DNA of 33,502 nt from positions 1-33,502 of the forward strand of contig NZ_JAAITU010000044.1 of NCBI RefSeq assembly GCF_013304385.1, read 5' to 3'. The notes beneath the pieces are model-generated. The model was not told where the DNA came from. It saw only the letters and a program-made list of their open reading frames with translations, and did not search any database. The stretch is from Blautia glucerasea. Lineage in GTDB: Bacteria; Bacillota; Clostridia; Lachnospirales; Lachnospiraceae. The position numbers and the translations under genes are program-made. Below, piece after piece: positions 6,713-15,099 of the stretch (its first letter is position 1; every line of letters begins with the position of its first letter).

Positions 6713-9700
6713 TTGAAGAAAAAAACAGAACAGCTATTAAATGGAAAATTTGAATATGAACAGCCCCATCTTCTTTTTTCAAAAGAAAAGATTTCCCTGA
6801 CCCTGAAAGCAGGAGAAACCAGGCGGGGAGAAGTATATCTTGGAACCGAAGATAACTGCAGGATCCGGGGATATGTTACATCCTCCTCCAGACGGCTGGT
6901 GCCGGGTCTTGATAAGTTTACCGGAACAACAGTCTGCCTGCCATATGGTATTGATGCAGTAGGCATGGAACCAGGACAGGATCTGGAAGGCTGGATCTGC
7001 TTTACCACCAATATCGGAGAATACAGACTTGGTTTTGAGATACATGTAGAAAAAGAAGAATTAAAAACAGCGAAAGGTACAGTGAGTGATCTGGAAGAAT
7101 TCTGCCAGATTGCAAAAAAAGATTTCAGAGAAGCCTTTCGTATTTTTACTGATCCTTCTTTTTCCTCTTTGTTAAAGAATGAAGAGGATCAGAAAAAGGC
7201 TCTTTTTGCCGGGCTTTCCAGACAGCCAGTGACTTACCAGCATCTGGAGGAATTCCTGATCGGTATTGGCATGAAAGAGCAAGTGAGCGTTTCTTTGAAA
7301 GACCCTGGTGCCAGATACTACGAAGTGAAGCAGGATATGCAGGAGGCTTTTCATATCCACAGAAGCGGATGGGGACATCTGCGTCTGGAAATAGAAGCAT
7401 ATGGGGATTTCCTGGAGATTCCCAAGAAGGTTGTTACAGATGAAGACTTTATTGGCAGCTATTATGAAGTGGATTATCTGATCAGCTGTGGCAAGCTGGG
7501 GGCAGGCAACCAGTTCGGTAAGATTGTAGTAAAAAGTCCTTATCAACAGCTTACTTATGAGCTTCTGGTGTCACGAACACCAAAGGTAGAGGTTAATGTG
7601 CGGGTAGTGGAGGAGCAGCACAAGCTGGCTATCCTTAAGGACTACCTGGATTTCAGGTGCAATAAAATGGATGCTTCCACCTGGGCGGCAAGCACTCATT
7701 ATGAGCTGAACCAGCTGCGTGAAAATGGATGTGATTATCCAGAATATCAGATGTATGAAGCTTTTCTGCTCCATCAGGAAGGAAATGATGAAGGAGCAGT
7801 GCAGATTCTTGAAAAATACCAGGACAAAGCCTTTACAAAGGACGACCTGGAATTTGCAGGATTTTACTTGTATTTGTGTGTGGAAACAGGGATTTACAGA
7901 GATCAGGAGCAGGCTCTTAGGAAGCTTCGCAATTTCCATATGCAGAAAGAGGATAGCTTTACTCTTTTATGGGTATTGCTAAGAAAGGATCCTGAGCTTT
8001 GCCAGTCATCGTCCAAGGCGATTTTTATGATGGAGGAGCTTTATGAAAAAGGATGTAAAAGTCCGTTCCTGTATTTGGAGGCTTGGGAGCTGGTAAGCAG
8101 GAATATTTCCCTTCTGCACAGATTAAATGGGTTCTGGGTACAGGTATTTTTGTTTGCTGCAAAAAGGGATCTGCTAACCCAGGAGCTGGCTATGCGTATT
8201 GCCTATTTGTCCGGATATGAGAAGAATTATAATGAAAGTCTTTATCGTGTGTTGGCAAAAGGGTATGAGTACTTTCCATCTGAGGATACCCTGGAAGCAG
8301 TGTGCAAATATATCATAAAAGGGAATCCCAGGAAACCTGAATATTTTATATGGTACAGCCGGGCTGTACAGCAGGGATTGCGGATTACCAGATTGTATGA
8401 GTACTATGTGGAGACCATGGATATGGCCGGCCAGCAGGAACTGCCCAAGCCTCTGCTTATGTATTTTACTTATAATAATGATACGCTGGGGGATAACAAG
8501 AAAGCATTCATTTATTCCAGGGTAATTGCTGATAAAGAAGCAGATCCAGCAAATTATCAGAGTTATCAGAAGAGTATGGCTGTTTTTGCAAAGAAAAAGT
8601 TGTCAGAAGGATGTATGAATGAACATTATGCGGCAATCTATCAGGAATTTCTTACAGACCCAAAGACAAAGGAAGAGGCAAACGCTATTGCCGGCAGGAT
8701 GTTTACTTACCGGCTTTTCTGTGATGACAAAAAGATCCGCAGTGTGATCGTAAAGCACAGCCAGATGGCTGAGGAAGAAGTGTACCCATGTGTACAGGGG
8801 GTGGCTTATCCAAGAATCTATACAGAGGATGCGGTGATCCTTTTCCAGGATGAGCAGCAGAGACGGTATGCTTCTACCGTTGGCTATAATTTGAAAAAGA
8901 TGTTGGACGAAGAAGAGATGATGCCAAAGGTGCTGGCTTTTGGTGTGGAGGAGACAGGTGTGCTGCTTCACTATTGCATGGAGCATCCTATTTCCAGGGA
9001 TGATCTGGAACTTTTCCAGAAGCTGGCCGGACTTCCTGGAGTGAGCAGTGATTATAGGGGAGGAATCCGCAAAGAGATCCTGGATTATTATGCTGGTCAT
9101 ATCCATGGGGAAGACCTGGACGGATACCTGAAAAGGTTGGATTGCAGGGAATATGCACTGGTAGACAGGGAAACTTTGTTGTCTGTATTGATTTCCAGAG
9201 GGCTTTTTCCGCAGGCAGCAGCCATTGTGGAAGAGTTTGGCTTTGAAGGACTGGATATGAAGAGTCTTCTGAAGCTGGTAAGCAGGATGATCATCCGCTG
9301 TGAAATGGCAGAGGACGAAGAATTGCTGGCACTGGCATCTGAAGTATACAGAAGCGGGATTTATGATGAAGTAATCCTTCAGTATCTGATGAAGTATAGG
9401 TTTGGGCCAATGGACGAGATGTTTTCTATCTGGAAAAGTGCCAAAGGCTTTGAAATGGATACTTATGATATGGAAGAAAAGCTGCTGGGGCTTCTGATCT
9501 TTACCTCTGACTATCGAAAAGAGGGAGAGAGTATTCTGGCAGATTATATCAAGCATAAAGGAAAAGAAAGACTGATCGGTGCTTATCTGACACAGGTGGC
9601 ATATGGGATTTTTGTTAAAGAGTTTTCCATGAGTAGTCTTGTGAAAAAATCCTTGAAAAAGGCATATCTGGAAAAGTGGCCGGTAGATTTGATCTGCCAT

Positions 9701-10252
9701 CTGGCGCTTTTTAAAGAACTTGTAAGGGAAAAAGGAAAAAGCGAAGAGATCCTTTCTATGGAGAGAGAGCTTCTGAAGGAATGCATGGACAGAAACATGG
9801 AGTTTGCCTTTTTCCATAAATTATCTGCAGAGCTTCTCAGCCCTTATCAGCTGGATGATAAGACCTATGTAGAGTTCCACGGCAGTCCAAAGTGGAAGGT
9901 TACACTGTTTTATGCATTGGATACTGGCCTTGGAGCAGAACCGGAATACAAAAATGAACCACTTTATGATATATACGAAGGGATCCGCACAAAGGCATTT
10001 ACACTTTTCTATGGGGAAACCCTGCATTATTATTTCCAGTCAGAATATAAAGGGAAAATAAAAAAGACTGCAGAACGTACTATGACCATGAGCCGGGTGG
10101 AAGGCGCACCAGGCAGCAAATATCAGATGATCAACCAGATCCTGTCAGCCAGAAGGCTGGACAAGGATGCAGAAGTAGCTGCAAAGCTGAAACAGTATCT
10201 GCGGCAGGAACAGTATGTGAATGAGATGTTTGTGATCAGGAAAGAGGACTAA
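6713..10252 (+). CDS. Giant protein with beta-rich N-terminus and helical repeats (DUF5717-like)
   Basis: 1179 residues with no signal peptide and no membrane segments, so probably cytoplasmic. Residues about 20-120 and 185-290 look beta-rich (for example LTLKAGETRRGEVYLG and LRLEIEAYGDFLEIPKK), like Ig/fibronectin folds. From about residue 300 on it is mostly helical, with TPR-like helix pairs such as YEAFLLHQEGNDEGAVQILEK. I see no catalytic motif. From memory it resembles Pfam DUF5717, seen mostly in Lachnospiraceae; this is unverified. The start is TTG at 6713 behind AAGGTGAAGG. The stop is three bases from the next gene, so the operon is tight. A role as scaffold for the following Hsp70-like protein is inference only. 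Confidence 0.75.
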   Translation: MKKKTEQLLNGKFEYEQPHLLFSKEKISLTLKAGETRRGEVYLGTEDNCRIRGYVTSSSRRLVPGLDKFTGTTVCLPYGIDAVGMEPGQDLEGWICFTTNIGEYRLGFEIHVEKEELKTAKGTVSDLEEFCQIAKKDFREAFRIFTDPSFSSLLKNEEDQKKALFAGLSRQPVTYQHLEEFLIGIGMKEQVSVSLKDPGARYYEVKQDMQEAFHIHRSGWGHLRLEIEAYGDFLEIPKKVVTDEDFIGSYYEVDYLISCGKLGAGNQFGKIVVKSPYQQLTYELLVSRTPKVEVNVRVVEEQHKLAILKDYLDFRCNKMDASTWAASTHYELNQLRENGCDYPEYQMYEAFLLHQEGNDEGAVQILEKYQDKAFTKDDLEFAGFYLYLCVETGIYRDQEQALRKLRNFHMQKEDSFTLLWVLLRKDPELCQSSSKAIFMMEELYEKGCKSPFLYLEAWELVSRNISLLHRLNGFWVQVFLFAAKRDLLTQELAMRIAYLSGYEKNYNESLYRVLAKGYEYFPSEDTLEAVCKYIIKGNPRKPEYFIWYSRAVQQGLRITRLYEYYVETMDMAGQQELPKPLLMYFTYNNDTLGDNKKAFIYSRVIADKEADPANYQSYQKSMAVFAKKKLSEGCMNEHYAAIYQEFLTDPKTKEEANAIAGRMFTYRLFCDDKKIRSVIVKHSQMAEEEVYPCVQGVAYPRIYTEDAVILFQDEQQRRYASTVGYNLKKMLDEEEMMPKVLAFGVEETGVLLHYCMEHPISRDDLELFQKLAGLPGVSSDYRGGIRKEILDYYAGHIHGEDLDGYLKRLDCREYALVDRETLLSVLISRGLFPQAAAIVEEFGFEGLDMKSLLKLVSRMIIRCEMAEDEELLALASEVYRSGIYDEVILQYLMKYRFGPMDEMFSIWKSAKGFEMDTYDMEEKLLGLLIFTSDYRKEGESILADYIKHKGKERLIGAYLTQVAYGIFVKEFSMSSLVKKSLKKAYLEKWPVDLICHLALFKELVREKGKSEEILSMERELLKECMDRNMEFAFFHKLSAELLSPYQLDDKTYVEFHGSPKWKVTLFYALDTGLGAEPEYKNEPLYDIYEGIRTKAFTLFYGETLHYYFQSEYKGKIKKTAERTMTMSRVEGAPGSKYQMINQILSARRLDKDAEVAAKLKQYLRQEQYVNEMFVIRKED

Positions 10253-10255
10253 GGG

Positions 10256-11536
10256 ATGAATGAGATTCGGGACTTGATTATTGGTATTGACTTTGGCAAG
10301 GAATACTCCCAGATCTGTTATTATGACAGAAAGGGTGATGAGCCCAGGTCTGTTTCCATGAAGGTGGGCAGCGAACAGTTTGAAGCCCCTACCCTTCTCT
10401 GTCACAGAGGAGAGCATAAGGATTATTGTGTAGGTCTGGAGGCTGAATATTTTGCAAGAGACCGTGGGGGCATACTGATTGACAGTCTGTATGATCTTTG
10501 CAGAAAAGAGGAAGCAGTGCAGGTGGGCACAGAAACAAAGCAGCCTTGGGAGTTGCTGGCAGTATTCTTAAAAGGAATGCTGAAATTTTTAGGTGTAATG
10601 GATGTGGTGAAAAATACCAAATGCCTGGTGATCACTGCGCAGGAGCTGGATCAGGTGCAAGTGTCTAATTTTCAGAGAGCTTGCCAGGCGCTGGGCTTTT
10701 TGGAGGATAAGTATCTGCTTCTTGATTACGGAGAAAGCTTTTTCTACTATATTATGACCCAAAAAAGAGAAACCTGGAACCGAAGCGTAGGCTGGTATGA
10801 TTTTAACGGGGACAGGGTGCAGTTCCGTAAGCTGGTGATGCAGGGCGGAGGTCCTGTACTGGTGCAGCTGGAAGATCTGGGAGAGTGCAGCCTTACAGGG
10901 CTTTTGACCGAGGAGGCGGAAGCTTCCAGAGAAAAAGCAGCCTTGCACCGTGATTCGGATTTTCTGGCTTTCATTCAGAAAACTCTGGGAACAGATCTAT
11001 ATTCCAGCATTCAGATCACCGGCAAGGGGTTTGATCCAAAGTGGGCTAAGCAATCTGTAAGACTATTGTGCCAGCAGAGAAGAAAAGTGTATTTTGGAAA
11101 CAATCTTTTTGCAAAGGGAGCCTGCGGAGCAGGTAAGGAAAAAACAGAGGACAGGAATCTGAAAGGCTACCGCTACCTCAGTCCTTCCTTGGTGCTTACA
11201 GATGTAGGTATGGAAATGCGGGTGATGGGATCACCTACCTACTATCCGTTGATCCATGCAGGAGTGAACTGGTATGAATGTAAAGCCGGCTGCGAATTGA
11301 TCCTGGATGATACAAAGGAGCTGGTGTTTGTGGTGAGTACCATGGGACAGGAAGGTAAGAAACGTATTTCCATGGGGCTTCCAGGACTGCCTGTGCGTCC
11401 AAATAAAACTACCAGGCTTTCCCTGGAGCTACAGTATATTTCCAAAGATCTGTGCAGGATCACAGTAAAGGATCTTGGCTTTGGAGAAATGTATCCCTCC
11501 AGCGGCAAGGTATGGAAAGATTCTGTAAAGTGGTAA
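10256..11536 (+). CDS. Degenerate Hsp70-like (actin-fold) protein (DUF5716-like)
   Basis: 426 residues with an Hsp70-type order of motifs. IIGIDFGKEYSQICYYD (residues 8-24) stands for phosphate-1. CLVITAQELDQVQVSNFQRA stands for connect-1. LLDYGESFFYYIM is the EPTAAALAYG position. GWYDFNGDRVQF is phosphate-2 without the usual GGGT. SIQITGKGFDPKWAKQ is the adenosine motif, and FGNNLFAKGACGAG is the final helix. The C-terminal part (from about residue 300) resembles the Hsp70 substrate-binding beta domain, including LPGLPVRPNKTTRLSLELQ and CRITVKDLGFGEM. The nucleotide domain is shorter than DnaK's and its phosphate loops are degenerate, so ATP hydrolysis is doubtful. There is no helical lid. 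From memory it resembles DUF5716. Confidence 0.75.
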   Translation: MNEIRDLIIGIDFGKEYSQICYYDRKGDEPRSVSMKVGSEQFEAPTLLCHRGEHKDYCVGLEAEYFARDRGGILIDSLYDLCRKEEAVQVGTETKQPWELLAVFLKGMLKFLGVMDVVKNTKCLVITAQELDQVQVSNFQRACQALGFLEDKYLLLDYGESFFYYIMTQKRETWNRSVGWYDFNGDRVQFRKLVMQGGGPVLVQLEDLGECSLTGLLTEEAEASREKAALHRDSDFLAFIQKTLGTDLYSSIQITGKGFDPKWAKQSVRLLCQQRRKVYFGNNLFAKGACGAGKEKTEDRNLKGYRYLSPSLVLTDVGMEMRVMGSPTYYPLIHAGVNWYECKAGCELILDDTKELVFVVSTMGQEGKKRISMGLPGLPVRPNKTTRLSLELQYISKDLCRITVKDLGFGEMYPSSGKVWKDSVKW

Positions 11537-11549
11537 GGAGGAACGAGGA

Positions 11550-12332
11550 ATGAGCGGATATATTTTATGTCAGACTAAAAAAGCCAGATCTCCTTATTTT
11601 ATCCAGAATATCAGCACCAATATCTATACACTGGAAGAATTGTGTTATTATCTTTATCACAATATTTATCTGGTGGATCAGACGATTATCAATGAAGCAT
11701 TGTGCAGCTGGATCGCCCAGGAACTGGAGCTTCCAAGGCTGGCTGCAAAGCTTCGTCCTAAGCTGGGTAAGTTTGCAAGCGCAGAGGATATTCTGTATCC
11801 TGTTTTCAAGGAGATCAATTATCTTACATATGAAGAGCTTCGCACATTAAATGCAAAGCTTTCCAAGATGGATGCAGAAGCCCCTGTAGTCCGTGAGAAG
11901 AAAAAGGGAGATGCATTGGTAGAGAATGGGATGCTGGTAAGTGCCATCCATGTATATGAGAAGCTTCTGAAAAAAGAAGGACTGGAGCAGGGACAGGCAG
12001 GGCTTACAGCACAGATCTATCACAATCTGGGATGTGCCTGCAGCTATCTTTTTCAGATGGAAAAGGCAGTGGAATGCTTTTGGCATGCGCATCAGCTGGA
12101 TGAAACAGAGCAGTCCCTGATCACCTATCTTCTTGCTTATAAAAGCATCCGGACACCTATTGAATATGAAAGCCGTCTTACTGCACTGAATGTAAGCGAC
12201 CAGGTAAAAGAGACTGTGCAGCAGGCTCTGGAACGGTTTGCCAAGAAGCCGGAGATACCGGTGTATTCTCAGCATATTGATGAGTGCCTGGTAAAATTTA
12301 CAAAAGAATATCATAGAAGCACAGGTTCCTGA
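11550..12332 (+). CDS. TPR-containing protein of the Hsp70-like operon
   Basis: 260 residues, soluble. Residues 1-110 are an unrecognised, tyrosine-rich helical region (YTLEELCYYLYHNIYLVDQT). Residues about 118-195 hold two TPR-like units: GDALVENGMLVSAIHVYEKL and AQIYHNLGCACSYLFQMEKA followed by VECFWHAHQLD. The gene starts 13 bases after the Hsp70-like gene, with AAGGAGGAA at 11535-11543, and ends inside a terminator hairpin, so it closes the three-gene operon. TPR partners commonly bind Hsp70 proteins or unfolded clients. An adaptor role is an inference from that and from gene order. No J-domain is present. Confidence 0.7.
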   Translation: MSGYILCQTKKARSPYFIQNISTNIYTLEELCYYLYHNIYLVDQTIINEALCSWIAQELELPRLAAKLRPKLGKFASAEDILYPVFKEINYLTYEELRTLNAKLSKMDAEAPVVREKKKGDALVENGMLVSAIHVYEKLLKKEGLEQGQAGLTAQIYHNLGCACSYLFQMEKAVECFWHAHQLDETEQSLITYLLAYKSIRTPIEYESRLTALNVSDQVKETVQQALERFAKKPEIPVYSQHIDECLVKFTKEYHRSTGS

Positions 12333-12356
12333 TTCAATAAGGAACCTGTGTTTCTA
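12320..12356 (+). terminator. Rho-independent terminator of the three-gene operon
   Basis: A 10-bp perfect stem, CACAGGTTCC (12320-12329) with GGAACCTGTG (12341-12350), has an 11-base loop and is followed by TTTCTAT. The TGA stop of the TPR gene lies at the base of the loop. Confidence 0.8.
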
Positions 12357-12420
12357 TGATAACTGTGGATTGTTTCGTACTTGTGTATTTCAACAATCCT
12401 GGTATTTACAAAAACTCCTC

Positions 12421-12449
12421 TTGACAGCTATGGATTCCTATGCTACCAT
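12421..12449 (+). promoter_or_regulatory. Possible promoter of the amino acid ABC transporter operon
   Basis: TTGACA (12421-12426), a 17-bp spacer and TACCAT (12444-12449) lie about 137 bases before the first start. The -35 is perfect and the -10 is weak (4 of 6), which would fit an activated or regulated promoter. The remaining leader holds no clear riboswitch. Confidence 0.4.
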
Positions 12450-12585
12450 ATCAACATGCTTTAATACGGTAGAGTGACTACGTGCTAAAGAAATGGTAAC
12501 AATTTATCAAGCAGTGAACAGTTACGAAAAGAATGGTTTTAGAACATGAATTTTTTTAAAGGAAGACGAAGAGGAGGATCACAAT

Positions 12586-13473
12586 ATGAAGAAAAAGATG
12601 ATGGCTGCAGTTCTGGCAGCAGTAATGGCAGTGGGAATGGTATCTGTTGTTCCGGTTTACGCAGATGCAGACAGCAAGACACTGGTGGTAGGCTTTGATG
12701 CAGAATATCCGCCTTTTGGATACATGAATGATGATGGAGAATATGTAGGCTTTGATCTTGATCTGGCTCAGAAAGTTTGCGACAATCTTGGTTGGGAGCT
12801 GGTGAAAACACCGATTATGTGGGACAGCAAGGATGCAGACCTGAATTCTGGTATTATTGACTGCATCTGGAATGGATTTACCATTAACGGTCGTGAGGAT
12901 GACTATACATGGTCAGACCCATATCTGAATAATGAGCAGGTAATGGTTGTGGCAGCAGATTCCGGTATTGAGAAGCTGTCAGACCTGGCTGGTAAGAATG
13001 TGGTTGTACAGACTGCATCCGCTGCACTGGATGCACTGAACAGTGATGACAACAAAGATCTGACTGCAAGTTTTGCTTCTCTTACTGAGAATGAGAACTA
13101 CAATACAGCATTTATGAACCTGGATTCAGGTGCAGCAGATGCCATTGCTGTTGATATCGGGGTTGCCAAATATCAGCTGTCCAAAAGAGAAGAGGGCAAA
13201 TATGTGATCATGGATGAGCCTATTCAGAGTGAGCAGTATGGTATCGGCTTTAAGAAGGGCAATGAAGAACTGAGAGATACTGTATGGGCAGAGGTTATGA
13301 AGCTGTATGAGGCTGGCGAAGTAGAGAAGCTTGCCCAGCAGTATGAGGTTGCTGATATGCTGTGCATCGGAGACGATGATGCACAGGAGACTTCTGAGAC
13401 AGAAGATACTAAGACAGCAGATGACAGTGAAACAGAAGCTGAAACAGAAGCAGAAGAAACAGAGGCAGAGTGA
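12586..13473 (+). CDS. Amino acid ABC transporter substrate-binding protein
   Basis: 295 residues of the family-3 solute-binding type (HisJ/GlnH/FliY-like). Markers are VVGFDAEYPPFGYMNDDGEYVGFDLDLAQ, WDGLI-like IMWDSKDADLNSGIIDCIWNGF and QTASAALDAL. A signal peptide is clear (MKKKMMAAVLAAVMAVGM), with likely signal peptidase I cleavage after VYA at residue 26. No lipobox cysteine is present, which is unusual for a Gram-positive binding protein. About 30 C-terminal residues form a strongly acidic tail rich in Glu, Thr and Asp. The start is ATG 9 bases after AGGAGGA. Permease and ATPase genes follow, so this is a polar amino acid importer; the substrate (glutamine, cystine or other) cannot be read from sequence. 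Confidence 0.92.
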   Translation: MKKKMMAAVLAAVMAVGMVSVVPVYADADSKTLVVGFDAEYPPFGYMNDDGEYVGFDLDLAQKVCDNLGWELVKTPIMWDSKDADLNSGIIDCIWNGFTINGREDDYTWSDPYLNNEQVMVVAADSGIEKLSDLAGKNVVVQTASAALDALNSDDNKDLTASFASLTENENYNTAFMNLDSGAADAIAVDIGVAKYQLSKREEGKYVIMDEPIQSEQYGIGFKKGNEELRDTVWAEVMKLYEAGEVEKLAQQYEVADMLCIGDDDAQETSETEDTKTADDSETEAETEAEETEAE

Positions 13474-13493
13474 TAAATTTTGATGACGGCTGT

Positions 13494-13531
13494 CACCTGA
13501 AAGAGGTGGGAGTCTTCTCGACTGAGATAAA
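13494..13531 (-). repeat. Fragment of the type-A structured repeat, inverted
   Basis: Read on the - strand, these 38 bases are identical to the first 38 bases of the full type-A element at 25763. They cover the 5' half of the outer stem and the first small hairpin, CACCT-CTTTC-AGGTG. The rest of the element is absent. The fragment sits inside the ABC transporter operon, between binding protein and permease. Confidence 0.85.
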
Positions 13532-13551
13532 ACAGGACGAATGTATAACAG

Positions 13552-13584
13552 ACAGAGGGTACAGCTTGCACCCTCTGTTGTTGT
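13552..13584 (+). promoter_or_regulatory. Intra-operon hairpin between binding protein and permease
   Basis: ACAGAGGGT (13552-13560) pairs with ACCCTCTGT (13570-13578) around a 9-base loop, followed by the weak U-rich tail TGTTGTG. Such hairpins commonly cause partial termination or protect the upstream mRNA, so that the binding protein is made in excess over the permease. That role is inferred here. Confidence 0.6.
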
Positions 13585-13602
13585 GCTAATGGAGGAAAGT
13601 AT

Positions 13603-14253
13603 ATGGATTTAAGTACAATGTTGGAACAGCTGGCAGGCGGAATGGTCACTACTGTGGAAATTTTCTTTGTGACTTTGATCTGTTCTCTGCCACTGGGGCT
13701 TCTGATATGTTTTGGAAGAATGTCAAAGAATAAAATATTGAAAGGAATCGTATCTGCTTATATTTCGGTGATGAGAGGAACACCGCTGATGCTGCAACTG
13801 ATGGTGGTTTATTTTGGCCCTTACTTTATTTTCGGGATCCGTATATCCAGAGGTTACAGTCTAATCGCAGTGTTTATCGGATTTGCTATCAATTATGCTG
13901 CTTATTTTGCAGAGATTTACAGAGGCGGGATTGAATCCATGCCTGCAGGACAGTATGAAGCAGCACAGATTCTTGGGTATAGCAAGTCCCAGACCTTTTT
14001 CAGGATCATCCTGCCACAGGTTATTAAAAGAATCCTTCCGTCCATCACCAATGAGGTGATCACTTTGGTAAAAGATACGTCCCTTGCATTTGTAGTATCT
14101 GTTGCCGAAATGTTTACCATTGCCAAACAGATTGCAAGTGCCCAGACTACCATGACTCCGTTTCTGGTTGCTGCCATCTTCTATTACATTTTTAACCTTA
14201 TTGTAGCTGTAGCTATGAACAAGATCGAGAAAATGATGAATTACTACAAATAA
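13603..14253 (+). CDS. Amino acid ABC transporter permease
   Basis: A 216-residue HisM/GlnP-type permease with about five membrane helices, starting [23 protein letters not shown]. The family EAA-type loop is clear: [34 protein letters not shown] (about residues 106-139). That loop contacts the ATPase. Length is normal. The ATG at 13603 follows GGAGGAAAG. It is the only permease gene, so it likely acts as a homodimer. The ATPase gene follows after 14 bases. Confidence 0.95.
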   Translation: MDLSTMLEQLAGGMVTTVEIFFVTLICSLPLGLLICFGRMSKNKILKGIVSAYISVMRGTPLMLQLMVVYFGPYFIFGIRISRGYSLIAVFIGFAINYAAYFAEIYRGGIESMPAGQYEAAQILGYSKSQTFFRIILPQVIKRILPSITNEVITLVKDTSLAFVVSVAEMFTIAKQIASAQTTMTPFLVAAIFYYIFNLIVAVAMNKIEKMMNYYK

Positions 14254-14267
14254 GGGGGAAAAGTAAA

Positions 14268-14954
14268 ATGATATTATTTGAAATGAAACATATTAAGAAA
14301 AGCTTTGGTGCACTGGATGTGTTAAGAGATATCTCGCTGGAGGTAGATAAAGGAGAAGTGTTAAGCATCATTGGGCCTTCCGGCTCCGGAAAGTCCACGT
14401 TGCTTCGGTGTGCTACAGGGCTTGAGACACCGGATGCCGGCGAGATCGTAAAAAACGGGGAAGTAGGTCTGGTATTTCAGAACTTTAATCTTTTCCCTCA
14501 TTTTTCTGTGCTGAAAAATATTATTGATGCACCGATGCGTGTGCAGAAGCGTAAAAAAGAAGAGGTGCTGGTGCAGGCAAGAGAGCTTCTTAAAAAGATG
14601 GGACTGGAAGGAAAGGAAGATGCATATCCTTACCAGCTGTCTGGCGGTCAGCAGCAAAGGGTTTCCATTGCAAGGGCACTTTGTATGAATCCAGATATTT
14701 TGTTTTTTGATGAGCCTACTTCTGCACTGGACCCGGAGCTTACCGGTGAGATCCTGAAGGTGATCAAGGCCCTTGCTGCAGAGCATATTACCATGGTGAT
14801 CGTAACTCATGAGATGACTTTTGCAAGAGATATTTCAGACAGGATTATTTTTATGGATGATGGTGTGATCGCTGTAGAAGGTACACCTGAGCAGGTATTT
14901 GCTTCCGAACATGCCCGTATGAAGGAATTCCTGGGTAAATTCCATCAGGGTTGA
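14268..14954 (+). CDS. Amino acid ABC transporter ATP-binding protein
   Basis: A 228-residue GlnQ/HisP-type ATPase. Walker A is GPSGSGKST (about residues 36-44), the Q-loop is in [10 protein letters not shown], the signature is [15 protein letters not shown], Walker B is [13 protein letters not shown], and the switch is VTHEM. It is about 12-15 residues shorter than typical GlnQ, mainly just before the Q-loop ([13 protein letters not shown]). All catalytic motifs remain. The start is ATG at 14268 after AAGGGGGAA. No strong terminator follows, and the purB promoter lies immediately downstream. Confidence 0.95.
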   Translation: MILFEMKHIKKSFGALDVLRDISLEVDKGEVLSIIGPSGSGKSTLLRCATGLETPDAGEIVKNGEVGLVFQNFNLFPHFSVLKNIIDAPMRVQKRKKEEVLVQARELLKKMGLEGKEDAYPYQLSGGQQQRVSIARALCMNPDILFFDEPTSALDPELTGEILKVIKALAAEHITMVIVTHEMTFARDISDRIIFMDDGVIAVEGTPEQVFASEHARMKEFLGKFHQG

Positions 14955-14965
14955 TGCCTTTTTGG

Positions 14966-14994
14966 TTGCTTTTGCATGGGCAATGTTATATAAT
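14966..14994 (+). promoter_or_regulatory. Sigma-A promoter of purB
   Basis: TTGCTT (14966-14971), a 17-bp spacer and a perfect TATAAT (14989-14994) predict transcription from about 15001. That leaves a leader of about 100 bases before the purB start. Confidence 0.7.
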
Positions 14995-15007
14995 TTTAGA
15001 CGAATAA

Positions 15008-15072
15008 GTATGTTTATCCGTAAAAAGCGGGGAAACATACATTTTATCATGTGCAGGAACTGTCAGTTCCTG
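15008..15072 (+). promoter_or_regulatory. purB leader hairpins
   Basis: The first hairpin pairs GTATGTTT (15008-15015) with AAACATAC (15033-15040) and, inside a small internal loop, CCG (15018-15020) with CGG (15028-15030). The same design recurs before purA. A second hairpin pairs CAGGAAC (15054-15060) with GTTCCTG (15066-15072). Both lie in the predicted leader. A regulatory role is inferred. The palindrome could also be a protein operator in DNA. Confidence 0.55.
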
Positions 15073-15099
15073 AATATACAAAGAAATAGGAGAACGAAG

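Noticed and set aside
8603..9817. A 404-codon open frame on the - strand
   Set aside because: It lies wholly inside the giant protein gene, has a composition rich in His, Phe, Gln and Ser typical of antisense of AT-balanced coding sequence, shows no ribosome site and no recognisable family.
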